Assembly (NCBI RefSeq): GCF_029867415.1
Contig: NC_081183.1
Location: 16,674,404 to 16,738,403, forward strand
From: Vicia villosa
Taxonomy: Eukaryota; Streptophyta; Magnoliopsida; Fabales; Fabaceae
DNA: 64,000 nt
Direction of reading: 5' to 3'
The notes below the pieces were generated by a model. That model was not told the origin of the DNA. It saw nothing but the letters and a program-made list of their open reading frames with translations, and made no database searches. Below, one piece after another: positions 1 through 9,912 of the stretch (within the stretch, counting starts at the first letter, position 1; every line of letters starts with the position of its first letter). Made by a program: the position numbers and the translations under genes.

Positions 1-7
1 CTTTTTG

Positions 8-990
8 ATGTACTTCTATCTTCTACACTTTCTAACTTCAATCATGGAAGGTGTGTGTATAACTGTGTTTTCCAATCGAAAGTTGTGTGGTAGTACCTAT
101 TTCTCCTTGATTTTGACCTAAAAAAATGATGAAGACTATGATTGATGTTTTTTTTAGAAGAATTTAATTTATTAGAAATTAATTGTTGTCCTTATTGGAC
201 TTGGTAGCATGATCCAACCCATTATACATACATAATTTATTTCCATCATTTATGACTTGGATGGCTAAATTATGAACTCTAATGTTACGCAGTCTGCTCA
301 CGTATTGGTCTGACCCGTTTCTCAGGCCCATTAGGGTTTTGTTTATGGTTGAGGCTATCCAAACAATATGATGACGATCCTTTATATTGCCGCTTTTACC
401 ACTCTTCTTCTTGCCCGAGGCTTCAATGTATACATCATGCACTTCCTTAACCATGTCTTGCACGTTTTTTCTACCTTCCATATCGTATTTGTTTTGATAG
501 GCTCTGTTCTTCCTGATTTGGATCCTACGATATTTGTTGCGGGTACTAGCGTTATACTCCTTAGGCTTATCCTTTTTCTTTTTAATAAGATTATAATGGT
601 CACAGATCTTGTTCCCTCTATCATGATTATAACGAAATCTTTTCTTATGATAACTTTGATGGTGTTCTAGGTTTTGGACGCAGGATACATCTTCAAGGTC
701 TGAATGGTACTCAATTGGAATTTGGGCAATGAGGGGTTTCTTTTGTTATTGTTATCTTTCAAGTTGTGGTTAAGATGTAAGTTGGAACTATGGTTATTGT
801 AATTATCCTTTCCTTGATATTTATTACTGTACTTCTATCTTTTTTTCATTTTCTAGATTTTGGGCATGGAAGGTGTGAGGATCACTTTATTTTCCATGTG
901 TTCAAAGTCTTGTGGAAGTACCATTTCACCTTAACTTTGACCAAAGGAAAATGTTGAAGATTGTGATTGATGGTTAATTTCAAACTTATG
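8..990. repeat. Imperfect direct repeats flanking an unknown ORF (8-165 and 828-990)
   Basis: Two diverged copies of one ~160-bp sequence lie in the same orientation about 820 bp apart. Both start near GTACTTCTATCTT, share CATGGAAGGTGTG and end near GATTGTGATTGATG or GACTATGATTGATG, with several small indels between them. They bracket the open minus-strand frame at 179-753. The class is unknown: they could be old LTR remnants or a local tandem duplication. Confidence 0.6.
179..753 (-). CDS. Unidentified basic, Asn/Lys-rich reading frame
   Basis: On the minus strand one frame stays open for about 190 codons before its stop at 179. The only long methionine-initiated part begins at 481 (100 aa). 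The upstream part is rich in Lys, Arg, Asn, Tyr and His and lacks an obvious start. I see no zinc knuckle, catalytic motif, signal peptide or membrane segment. The composition resembles the basic tail of a retroelement Gag, but I cannot place it in a family. It may be a remnant rather than a gene. It sits between the direct repeats described above. Confidence 0.25.
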
Positions 991-1184
991 AACTAAGCGC
1001 GCCTTGTAACTACTATGTGTCATAAGGTACAATTTTAACGATGTAATGCATATGTGTTTTTACTTTAATGTTTTAGGTTTTGAGATTGTTGATTCGTGAA
1101 ATATCGTCTTAACTATTTATGATAAGATAAATAGTTATGATTTTAATTCTTTTTGGAGCTTAATGTCTTCCGATTTTTTTTCAT

Positions 1185-2075
1185 TTCCTTTGTCAATCAA
1201 TTATCTTAATCAACAGATAGAGTAGTGACATCTTAGTTAGATTTTAAAAAGATATATTCTAGTGGAGATTATGCTAAAAAGGAATATAGAAAATCAATTA
1301 CATATTTTTCCTCTAATTTTTAATAAATCAAATGAAACCAAGGCTAAAGGATTTTGAAATATGTAATCAATCTGTGGATAATATTTGAAGTTTTTGGGAT
1401 TTATACATGACACACAGTTCTTTAAAAATACAATTTCATTTATATAATTGTTGAAACGGCCATCAATTATGTACATTTATATTGGTCCTTTAATACATAG
1501 AATTTGAAATTTATCTGAAATTTGGGCTCACTGGGATGTTGTGTTATGAATGAGAATGCTATTGACTAAAGAGGTAACTAAAGTTTCAATGAAACTTGAA
1601 TCCCTTTGAAAATTTTCTAAATTTGAAGTTCTTGTGTTGAAGAACTATCACTTGAAAACTACACCTTTCCCAAATCATTCTAAGGTTCTAAAAACTCTTA
1701 CCCTTAACAATCTTGATATTGCACCAAATATTTTTAAGGTACCTCTCCCATTTTTCTTTTATTGAAATCCTTATCACCGAGAATTGTTATTCGTCCCGAG
1801 ATGAGATTAAGATTGATACTCTAAGTCTCAAATATTTTAAAATTTATGATATGATTTTGCATAAACTTTGGATTTCTACTATTAACATTAAAATTATAGA
1901 TATTGATTTCATAATTTTTAATATTGGAGATATGGTTTTGAGACTCCAAAACATTAGATTCTTCTGTGCTTATAGTGACTTGAAAAAACCTAGAAATTTT
2001 TTTCTCTTTAAGGAAATAATATTTTAGGAACAAGGGATGTCATTAAAAGTGACGATGCATTTTTTGTAAGTATTT
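1185..2075 (+). pseudogene. F-box/LRR-type pseudogene, left arm of an inverted repeat
   Basis: Translated fragments across frames read like the LRR part of plant F-box/LRR (FBD-type) proteins, for example LKTLTLNNLDIAPNIF near 1690-1730, followed by a 104-codon stretch at 1713-2027. Stops and frameshifts interrupt the reading throughout, and no F-box N-terminus is visible. The segment is mirrored by a diverged copy at 2205-3175. The family is an inference from the leucine spacing and the typical phrase L-T-L-N-N-L, so a generic LRR remnant is possible. Confidence 0.55.
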
Positions 2076-2204
2076 CTTTGCTATTTTACTATATTACATT
2101 TGATTAACTGATTAACATAAATAATTTGTAGTCCATGTACGGACTATACATTATTTATTGCAATCAAATAAACCAATGTAAATATAGCTCATTAGTAAAT
2201 AATG

Positions 2205-3175
2205 ATTCACAAAAAATGCATAGAAATTGTTAATGATATCCACTATTCATAAAATTAAATCTTCATAAAGACAAAAATATTGCTTCAACTTTTTCACATC
2301 ATTGTGAGCATGAAGAACTTGAAGTTTTGGGGTCTCAAAAACTATCTCTCCAAGATTACTAACAATGAATTCAATAATTATAACCTGAATGTTAACTAGG
2401 GAAATCTAAAGCTATTGCATGATCGTATCATAAATTTTAAAATATTTTAGACTTGGACTATCAATCTTAACCCTCACCTCCTAATGAATTGCAATTCTCA
2501 ATGATAAGGTTTCCAATAGACAAACAATGAGACAATATTCCTTCAAAATAATTGATGCAATATCTATAATGTTAAGGGTGAGAATTTTCCAAACCTTTTG
2601 AAGAATTCAAGAAAGGTGTAGTTTTAAAGCGATAGTTCTTCGACTCAACAATCCCAAAATTAGATAAAAATTCTAAAGGAAAATTAACTTTTCATTTAAA
2701 TTTAATAAAATAAATATCTGTTATTTGGTAATGATAATCAAAGGACTCGAGTTCCACTGAATCCTCCATCACATCTTTCACTAATAACATTCTTATTCAT
2801 CCCACAACATCATCACTTGCACAACTCTCAAGTAAATGTCAAATGCTACAACTTTTCTAAGGACCAAAGTAAGTGTCTATAATTGATGCAATTAACATGA
2901 CTTCTCTAACAATTGCATAAAAAATGTCTCCTCTTCAAGATCTTTTATGTCAAACACAAATCTCATAAACTTTAAATATTAGATAAAGATTATTATCATA
3001 TCTCAAAATTCTTTAGGATTTGATTTCATTTGTTTTATTAAAAATTAAAGAAAAATATGCAATTGATTCTCTGCAATATATTTTGATCGATTCTCTAACA
3101 TAGTCTAAATCTTTTGATTAATCTAACTAAGATGTCAATAATCTGATTAACCTTGTTGCTTTCCTATAGGAGATA
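2205..3175 (-). pseudogene. F-box/LRR-type pseudogene, inverted second arm
   Basis: The reverse complement matches 1185-2075 over nearly its whole length. Shared landmarks include ACATCTTAGTTAGATT, GAAGAACTATC, AAAACTACACCTTTC, TAAGATTGATA and ATGCATTTTTTGTRA. Identity by eye is about 75-80 percent with many indels. Stops occur in every frame. Together with the left arm it forms an inverted repeat with a spacer of about 130 bp. Confidence 0.55.
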
Positions 3176-3666
3176 GATAAATATAAGGAAGGATAAACTC
3201 CAAATATAATTAAAATCATTACTATTTGTTTCATTGTAATGAAAGGTCATAAACCATAAATTAAAAAATCCTAAACTTTATGTAAAAAGTAGAGAAATAA
3301 TTCTACGTTACATCTCCAAAATTTTACTTTACAAAAAAATAAAATTTTCAAGGCACGTACTTGATGAAAAAGTTTGAATGTAAGATGAGTACTTTCACGT
3401 TATTTTCCAATACTTGGAATGCTTGCAGATTCTCTCACATTACATGCCTCAAAGTTAGGAAATAATATATTATTGAAGTACATTATGAATTATGGTTCAA
3501 ATGTGGTGATTCCTCTATAGATATCACTTTTCTCTATTTTCCTTTGTTTCTTTTTAAAAAAAATCTTATTATTTCGTTCAATGAGCTTAGCTAGTAATAA
3601 GGTGTTATATATTAGTTGTTTGTTTCTGATGCAGGTGCTTAAACTATTTGGTTTCAGTGATACTTT
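3176..3666. other. AT-rich spacer, no gene seen
   Basis: The stretch is AT-rich with short unrelated reading frames. I see no domain, splice structure or terminal repeat, apart from the end of the F-box/LRR homology on its left and the start of a transposon on its right. Confidence 0.5.
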
Positions 3667-3962
3667 TAGAGGTGTCAATTTAAGGGGCCAATTAATTTGA
3701 GTCCCAACCCCAATATTAAGAGGGCTTAAAAATTTTTAACAATAGTAAGCCCTCAAATACATAGGGCCTAAAGATAGAAGGCCCTAACATTCAAAAGGGG
3801 GCCATAAGGCCCAAATAAAATTAAAAAAAAAAAAACATAATTTCGAAAAATAAAATTAAAAATAATTGAAAAATAAAAAAAAATATTTTTTTAAATAAAA
3901 AAATCTGTTAAAAATTTCAGAATAGTTTTTATGAAGTAGTATAATTTCCAATCACTCCTTAC

Positions 3963-4083
3963 CTCTACAACATTAGTAACAACATTAATGAAACTAGGCA
4001 AAGCTCTACTTCCCACAAAAGCTTCAGCATCAATTTTCAAGTTCTTATATCGAACTTCAATTATCGGGATATCAAGTCCAACT
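3963..4083 (-). pseudogene. Captured exon of a PDR-type ABC transporter (ABCG)
   Basis: On the minus strand a 121-bp segment encodes about 40 residues including VGLDIPIIEVRYKNL and AFVGSRALPSFIN. These match the conserved N-terminal exon of plant full-size ABCG (pleiotropic drug resistance) transporters. The exon is preceded by TTATTATAG and followed by GTAAGG, so both splice sites came along with flanking intron sequence. The rest of the transporter (normally about 1,400 residues) is absent. It lies inside the outer transposon, which fits capture of a host gene piece. The frame across the exon is open, yet it cannot make a transporter. Confidence 0.8.
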
Positions 4084-4935
4084 CTATAATAAGAAAAAGC
4101 AAAAAACACAATGAGTTATGAAATAAGAAACTGATTAATAACAACATTTTCAGATTAACTTATATTAGCTTATCTACTACTTCAAACACTTGTTGAAAGA
4201 GCCAAAGAAAACACACATCTCTATAATCTGTTTTCAAAAGCTATCAATCATAGAGAGCTTATTGAAATAAAGTTGAAAACAACATATAAACATATGATCC
4301 AAACATACACGTATTGAAATAGCTTAAACAATAAGCACTTCATTAAGCTATAACAGATAACAACGAATCAAGAGAACTAGATCTCATAGTTATTTTATCG
4401 ATTCAGGCTATATATAGTTTTATGTGTATAATGATTTTATCGACATAGAAATATAATCTTGGTGCAAATAGAATCTTGTGCAATTTTTTGGAATAAAATA
4501 GGTTTTTTCTTCACCCACCTCCTAACCTTCTTGCCCACCCCTGGTGAATTTACCACAATACCCTTTGTTTCGGAAGTTCATTTCCGAAACTGTACTTTTT
4601 TTCTTAAAAAAGGTGTTTTCGGAAATGTATCTCCGAAAACGTGTTTTTTTTAATATAAAATATTGATTTCGGAGATGCATCTCCGAAATAAAGTTACTTT
4701 TCAGAAAATGTGGTGTTTCGGAAGTTCATCTCCGAACGCACCCCCCTTGGAGAATTCGGAAATGAACTTCCGAAAATATGTCTGGACAGAATAAAATGAA
4801 AAACAACAACAATTCGCTTTATTTAATCGGGTGAAGATTACAACGATAATATTACATAAAATTAAAGTTACATATTGTTGAACACGGGTAGGTGGGGATG
4901 AGAGAGTGGTGGGGAGAAAAAAAGGCTTCCAAATT

Positions 4936-5075
4936 TCAAAAGGTTTTTTTATTCTTTTTATAAAAATACGTACTACTGTAAGTAACAAATGACGGAGGAG
5001 GTGTAACCGGGGCCGGAACATATGACGGAGGAGGTGGATGTCCGGAGGAAGAAGAACCGGAGGTACGTCCACCGC
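4936..5075 (-). pseudogene. C-terminal tail of a plant-mobile-domain (phosphatase 7 long form-like) protein
   Basis: On the minus strand the frame starting at the CGCGGTGGACG block gives RGGRTSGSSSSGHPPPPSYV, continues through PAPVTPPP and a Ser/Tyr-rich stretch, and stops at 4936. Gly/Ser/Pro-rich tails of this kind close the plant mobile domain proteins (annotated as serine/threonine-protein phosphatase 7 long form homologues) carried by legume Mutator-like elements. The domain itself is missing. Its beginning runs into the palindrome centre. The assignment comes from tail composition only. Confidence 0.4.
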
Positions 5076-5328
5076 GAGACAAAGGAGCCAATCAATGTAA
5101 GCTATAGTTTATCATTATCATCAGGGGACGTCATTACAAAAAATTGGGAAAAAAATCTTATTATTTTTAATCTTGATTTTTTAGAAATGACGTCCCCAGA
5201 TGATAATGATAAACTATAGCTTACATTGATTGGCTCCTTTGTCTCGCGGTGGACGTACCTCCGGTTCTTCTTCCTCCGAACATCCACCTCCTCCGTCATA
5301 TGTTCCGACCCCGGTTACCACTTCCAAA
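4999..5328. repeat. Long near-perfect palindrome duplicating the tail segment
   Basis: Arms at about 4999-5138 and 5187-5328 are almost exact reverse complements around a ~50-bp AT-rich loop (5139-5186). Both arms encode the same peptide, beginning MTEEVDVRRKKNRRYVH, in opposite directions; each frame crosses the loop. The reverse frame of each arm encodes the Pro/Ser-rich tail. Differences between arms are few (for example GTCCGG against GTTCGG), so the inversion-duplication is recent relative to the surrounding repeats. Confidence 0.9.
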
Positions 5329-5476
5329 AACTAACATGATAAATCCAATACAAAAACACTGTGCGATACAATCCGAAATCAGAACAAAACAAAACAAAAC
5401 ACGTCAAACAAAACAAAAACATGTTATTCTGCCCGACGAGCGTTACAAAATACACATCAAACAAAATAAAAACACG

Positions 5477-5761
5477 TTATTCTTCCCGACGAGCGAACTC
5501 CTCCGAAGGAAGATAATTATACCAATCCTCATCCCACTCAGTTTCAGAACCATCAGCGTTGATCACGCCTGAAGGCTGAGCCTGCACGTCCGAGCCATGG
5601 ACCCCCAGGGGACGAGAAGCAGAACCAGTCAAAAGCTTCTTCTTCTCCTTCACCTCCTTCACCTCCTTCACCTCTTTCACCTCCTTCTTTGAAGAACCCT
5701 TTCTTCCCTTAGCGCCCTCTTTAGAAGACGCAGTCCTGCGTGCTGGTTGGTTGCCTGACAT
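5477..5761 (-). CDS. Transposon-borne 94-aa protein with KEV repeats
   Basis: A complete frame from ATG at 5761 to the stop at 5477 encodes a hydrophilic 94-residue protein. It has a basic Ser/Lys-rich N-terminal third, an internal KEVKEVKEVKEVKE run (about residues 26-39, encoded by a 9-bp tandem repeat) and an acidic C-terminus containing ETEWDEDWYNYLPSEEF. No catalytic domain or membrane segment is present. It lies within the Mutator-like element, on the same strand as the Pro-rich tail. The run and the acidic end suggest a disordered protein-binding polypeptide, but no function is assigned. Confidence 0.45.
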   Translation of the reverse strand: MSGNQPARRTASSKEGAKGRKGSSKKEVKEVKEVKEVKEKKKLLTGSASRPLGVHGSDVQAQPSGVINADGSETEWDEDWYNYLPSEEFARREE

Positions 5762-6796
5762 GTTCCTGTAAACAATTGAAAACGATTAATATGCATAGAC
5801 AAAATAAAAAACAAAAAAATTTGAACTTCTGATACATTTCGGAAGTTCATTTCCGAAAACTAGGATGGAGGTGTTTTCGGAAATGAACTTCCGAAACACC
5901 CCTGCGATGGAGTTTTCTGCAACTTCCATGACAGACCCCTAAACCAAACTTCAAACCAAATCAAAATGCTTCTAAACAACCTAAATACTACTAACAACCT
6001 AACCATATATCATTTATGCAATTAAAACCCTAAATAACATGCATTTGAATAATAGATCTAAAAATTTCAAAACTTACAAAGTGTTAGGATTGAGGGCTTT
6101 TGAATGTTGTTTAGCAGTGTGATTGGAGCCTTGATGCAGCTTTGGAATTTTGTTTGCACAAATTTTCGCCTTTGCCACTTTTTGTTTTGATTTAGGGTAA
6201 ATGATTGGGGGAGGGGGAGTGTTTTGATAAATCTGCAGAAATCGCAGTATTTCGGAAATGAACTTCCGAAATAAGTCAATTTTTTCAAAAAAAAGACGCT
6301 TTCGGAAATGAACTTCCGAAGCAGGGGTATTTTGGAATTTTCGCTGGGGGTGACCCCCATAGGGAGGTGGCCAAAGAAATTTTCATAAAATAGGGCCCTT
6401 TTAATGGGGCTAAAAAAAATTGTATTATGGAAAGGGCCTAAAATAAATCTCCAATAATAAAGCTTAATATATTAGGGTTTTGATGGGGCTAAATAAGTGA
6501 GCTTTTAAATATAGGGCTTATTTGACAGCTCTACTCGTGAAAATACTTTTCAACCTAATTTTATTGTTGCTAATATCTTTGGTTCCTACATTTAAATTAA
6601 ACTAAGCTGACACAAGAGTTGTTATTAGAGTCATAGAGCTTCATCTTTTGAAAATATGTGGTTTATTAGTGTTGCTGCTTTTGGCTCTTTGTTAATGAAA
6701 TTGATTTAAAGGAGTCGGGTCTTAGATTGGAACATTAATTGTGTCGTTCTATTGTGGTTACCATGTTTTGTCCTAAGTTGACCATCATCTTAAGTA

Positions 6797-7076
6797 CTCC
6801 TTCTGTTTTTTATTATAAGTCGTTTTAGACTTTTCACACAGATTAAGAAAAATAATAATTATTGTATGAAAATGAGAAATTACAAAGGCTTTTACAAAAT
6901 TATCCTTCATTAATGACATGTAGAAGATAAATTTATATAATTGAAATGAGAGAATAATAAATATTTAAGGATATAATAGGAAAAATAATATTAATTATTC
7001 ATTGGAATTGTAAAGCGACTTATATTAAAATACAAAATATTTTTCCAAAACGAGTTATAGTAAAAAACGGAGGGAG
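6797..7076. mobile_element. Stowaway-type MITE (Tc1/mariner)
   Basis: The element starts CTCCTTCTGTTTTTTATTAT and ends with the inverted form AGTAAAAAACGGAGGGAG. TA dinucleotides flank both ends (6795-6796 and 7077-7078). The mirrored inner blocks AAGTCGTTTT and AACGAGTTATA extend the inverted repeat. The 280-bp length, AT-rich interior and TA target site fit Stowaway elements. Confidence 0.9.
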
Positions 7077-7102
7077 TATTTTTACAATTGAATTGCATGC
7101 GG

Positions 7103-8753
7103 TAGAGACACAAACTAGTTATTCCAATAGATGTTTGTTATAAACTCTAATATGTTATCATTAACTCTATAAATAGAACATTAGTAATTGATTTACATAG
7201 GAGAATTCATTTAGGGAGATTTCACATTATTTTGCTTTTCTATTAAATAATAGTAAAAGTGGCCACTCAAAATGTACTATTCGTAATGGCTAAAAAGGTA
7301 AAATTGTGATAGCAATGTCACCCACTGATAGTGATTTTTCAAAGGCATGCTATCATTTTGATTATTACAATTACAAGTATAATCCGATGTGATATTAGTT
7401 TTAAGGTTTAATTGCATTTTTTAATTCTTCTGTTTTATTTCATTTACGGAATAAGTTTTTTTATATTAAATTAAAATATTTTAATTTATCTAATATTTTT
7501 GCACTTAAAATTAATAATATATTTTTTTTTAAATAATATGTCACTTATAAAATATGATAAATTATTTTTTTTTTGTAAAAACTTTAATAGATAAAATATA
7601 TAAATTATATGTCATAAAAAATAAGCACGTTATTAATTTTCAATGCATAAAAATAATAAATGATATTAAACAGAAATTTGAGAGTAATTCTATGAATGGT
7701 GTAAAATTGGGGGACAAACACATCTATAAGTTTTTTACTTTGAAACTTCACATAAAAAACATTTTATTTTAAAAATAAAATAAAATCGAATCATATAAGA
7801 ATTAGAAATGAACATTTTTTTAGCATACACAATGACACAATTTAATTTTGTTGAATTTTTAGAAATAGATAGCCTATCCAAAGTAAAATATGTTCATAAA
7901 GGAAAAGTAAAAGTATTATCATAAGTGAAATGCTTATTAAAAATATTCTCAAATTTTCTGTCTAAATACATGTAATTTCGATATTTAAAAATTTTATTCA
8001 ATCACTTTTAGAAAAAAAGAATAATCAATTATAGAAAAACATATTTGTTCAAATACATGTAAATTTGATATTAAAAATATTATTAAAATCACTTTCTAAA
8101 AAAAGTCAATTATAAAAATATATTTTTGTTTATAAATACATATAATTTTGATATTCAAAAATATTATTAAAACCGCTTTCTAGAAAAAATAATCAATTAT
8201 AAAAATATATATTTTTGTGTCTAAATACATGTAATTTCGATATCCAAAAATATTATTAAAATCACTTTCTAGAAAATATAATCAATTCTAAAAATATTTA
8301 TTTTCGATATTCAAAAATGTTATTAAAGTCATTTTTTAGAAAAAAAGAATAATCAATTATAAAAAAATATATTTTTATATCTAAATACATGTAATTTCGA
8401 TATTCAAAAATATTATTAAAATCACTTTCTAGAAAAAATAGTCAATTCTAAAAAATATATTTTTGTGTCTAAATACTTATAATTTCGATATTCAAAAATA
8501 TCATTAAAGTTGTTTTTGAGAAAAAAGAATATTCAATTATAAAAAAATAGTTTATATATAAATTTATGTATTTTCAATATTGGAGTGGAAGAGGTAGCTC
8601 AACTGATATGTTTAATTGAGTTAAATGAGTGTAAACTATTAGTTTAAGGTATAATATTTATTGAGATTTATGTATTCATATAAATATAAATATGTTGTTA
8701 ATATTTATAAATAAATAAATCTTTTGAAAAAAATTAATTCCAATATTTAAAAA
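7103..8753. repeat. Segmental repeat R, copy 1
   Basis: This segment matches 9829-9912 plus 16459-17790. Landmarks are AGAGACACAAACTAGTTATT, GGAGAATTCATTTAGGG, GCATGCTATCATTTTGATTA and TGGGGGACAAACACAT. Copy 1 is continuous and is broken off at 8754 by an LTR. It contains no convincing gene. Its 3' half is the minisatellite at 7965-8575. Confidence 0.9.
7965..8575. repeat. AT-rich minisatellite, about 88-bp unit, about seven copies
   Basis: Diverged tandem units carry TCTAAATACATGTAATTTCG, then ATTCAAAAATATTATTAAA, then CTTTCTAGAAAAA and a variable AATCAATTATAAAAATATAT block. Unit length varies through A/T-tract indels. The second copy of the repeat (17215-17570) has fewer units, so the array changed length after the duplication. 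Confidence 0.8.
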
Positions 8754-9287
8754 TGTTCTGGACTGCCCTAATGACTAGGCATGGCTCAATTCGCTCTTAC
8801 TTTCCGGACGACCCAATAAGCCTTGGCCCAACCACCTAAGGGCAAGAAGAATGTCAGCCCCCCATGGTTAGGCTCGCTCCCCGCTCATGACGAGGGCAGC
8901 TCAACATCGTCGCCTCTTGACCAGATCAGCCTCCGCGCAAGCAGCAAGATAGGCATCCTGCTCCCCGTCGAGGAGCAGAACAAACCTTGCTCGCTAAGCA
9001 TCCCTTCGATCAAGAACATCCATCTGTCCAACCAACGACTAGTTTCAGGCAGTCTCCCAGGATTTCTAAGTTTACTCCTAGAATCCTGGCAGTCATACAT
9101 TTTGGGGCTAGACGATCCAACCCAAAACACAGATCAATTGCCAAGCGTTGGGGACATTAGATAAACCCTCTCATTCGAGAGGGTAAGGTAACACAAATTC
9201 AAACCCTTGAAATACTAAAATGTATCGGTGCTCCTACTTACTTGATCGTCAGAGTATCTTGCAGGTTCTAATCAACAGGTCAGCACA
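8754..9287 (+). mobile_element. 5' LTR of a truncated Ty3/gypsy-like element
   Basis: The 534-bp segment starts TGTTCTGGACTGCC and ends CACA, two bases before a primer-binding-type sequence at 9289. It is clearly more GC-rich than its AT-rich surroundings. The left boundary is exact because repeat copy 2 continues past this point without it. Only one LTR is present, and the element is cut off after its gag start. Confidence 0.7.
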
Positions 9288-9288
9288 G

Positions 9289-9306
9289 TGGCGCTGTCTG
9301 TGGGAA
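9289..9306 (+). other. Retrotransposon primer binding site
   Basis: TGGCGCTGTCTGTGGGAA follows the LTR end directly. It starts with TGG as needed to pair with a tRNA 3' CCA, and TGGCGC-TCTGTGGG is a usual primer-binding sequence type in plant Ty3/gypsy elements. The identity of the tRNA is not assigned. Confidence 0.65.
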
Positions 9307-9372
9307 ATATTTTCTCCCCCGTCTTCTCCTCTCCTGCGAACGTAGACCAAAGCAATCTTTGACAATCATATC

Positions 9373-9777
9373 ATGGCCAGTCAACACGATGACCACACTG
9401 TTCGTTCCACCATTCTTTCTCCCGAGCGCAAGTCCAACATCGACTTCACCAACCCTTTCTTGGAGGAGGTAATCCCTCCAATAAGAGATGCTGAAATCGC
9501 CTCTCCCTCCCTAGATGATACTCGGGACCTCGCCGTCCAAGATACAAAAATTGGTAAATCCAAGAAAGCCCAAGAAAGTGCTTCATAACCATCTCAACAG
9601 CTGTCTGTTCCCGCCAACGGTAACCTCCTCCTAACTGCCTTGTTCGAAGCCATCAACAAGACAAATTCTATGATACTCCAACAAAACGAGAGGATCAAGG
9701 CCCTAGAGAAAACACGCCAGTCAAGAATTGATGACCAAATTAAAGTTGTTTCTCTCAAAATTAAGCATTTTGTATAA
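9373..9777 (+). pseudogene. Truncated retrotransposon Gag remnant
   Basis: The frame opens with ATG 67 bp after the primer binding site and reads 135 codons in all. One in-frame stop (TAA at 9586-9588) splits it into a 71-aa part and a 62-codon part containing NLLLTALFEAINKTNSMILQ. That segment looks like the region before the retrotrans_gag domain of Ty3/gypsy polyproteins. The retrotrans_gag domain, zinc knuckle and pol are missing, so it is dead. GC content matches its LTR and not the flanks. Confidence 0.65.
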
Positions 9778-9912
9778 ATCAAGATATAAAACAAAGATTA
9801 TAAAGTCTTCGAAATTAGCTTGTAATATTAGAGACACAAACTAGTTATTCCAATAGATGTTTGTTATAAACTCTAATGTTATCATTAACTCTATAAATAG
9901 AACATTGGTAAT

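Larger units (their letters stand above)
4569..6320. repeat. Nine near-palindromic 20-mers TTCGGA(A/G)...TCCGAA
   Basis: Copies lie at 4569, 4618, 4668, 4717, 4755, 5838, 5876, 6251 and 6301, each 20 bp long. Most read TTCGGAAATGAACTTCCGAA or its complement, and two are variants with GTATCT or GATGCATCT cores. Five cluster behind the left TIR and four lie toward the right end of the nested Mutator-like element, so they follow its architecture and not a host gene. They could be transposase-binding or chromatin motifs, but that role is inferred. Confidence 0.8.
4503..6384. mobile_element. Mutator-like element, nested, with target duplication
   Basis: The element is flanked by the direct repeat ATAAAATAGG at 4493-4502 and 6385-6394. 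A 9-bp duplication is the Mutator signature, and here it is extended by one base. The ends are imperfect inverted repeats of about 90 bp. The left end reads TTTTTTCTTCACCCACCTCC and the reverse of the right end contains TTTCTTTGGCCACCTCC. Both continue into a palindromic TTCGGAAGTTCATTTCCGAA. Inside, on the minus strand, are a 94-aa reading frame and a Pro/Gly/Ser-rich C-terminal tail. No MURA transposase is present, so it is non-autonomous. Confidence 0.75.
3667..6533. mobile_element. Outer DNA transposon with TIR TAGAGGTGTCAA / TTGACAGCTCTA
   Basis: The left end TAGAGGTGTCAATTTAAGG and the reverse complement of the right end, TAGAGCTGTCAAATAAG, form imperfect terminal inverted repeats. Sub-terminal GGGCC and GGGGCTAAA motifs are mirrored at both ends. 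This terminus style is common in plant hAT non-autonomous elements, but I find no 8-bp target duplication, so the superfamily is only suggested. The interior carries an ABCG/PDR exon fragment near the left end and a complete nested Mutator-like element at 4503-6384. No transposase is visible. Confidence 0.6.

Noticed and set aside
5022..5299. Two 65-aa proteins with identical starts on opposite strands
   Set aside because: They are the two arms of one palindrome. The more convincing coding sense is the Pro/Ser-rich tail in another frame.
7965..8575. Possible CRISPR array
   Set aside because: The repeated units are contiguous AT-rich minisatellite units without unique spacers, in a plant genome.
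8823..9164. 113-codon frame in GC-rich DNA
   Set aside because: It lies within the LTR at 8754-9287 and has no recognisable domain.
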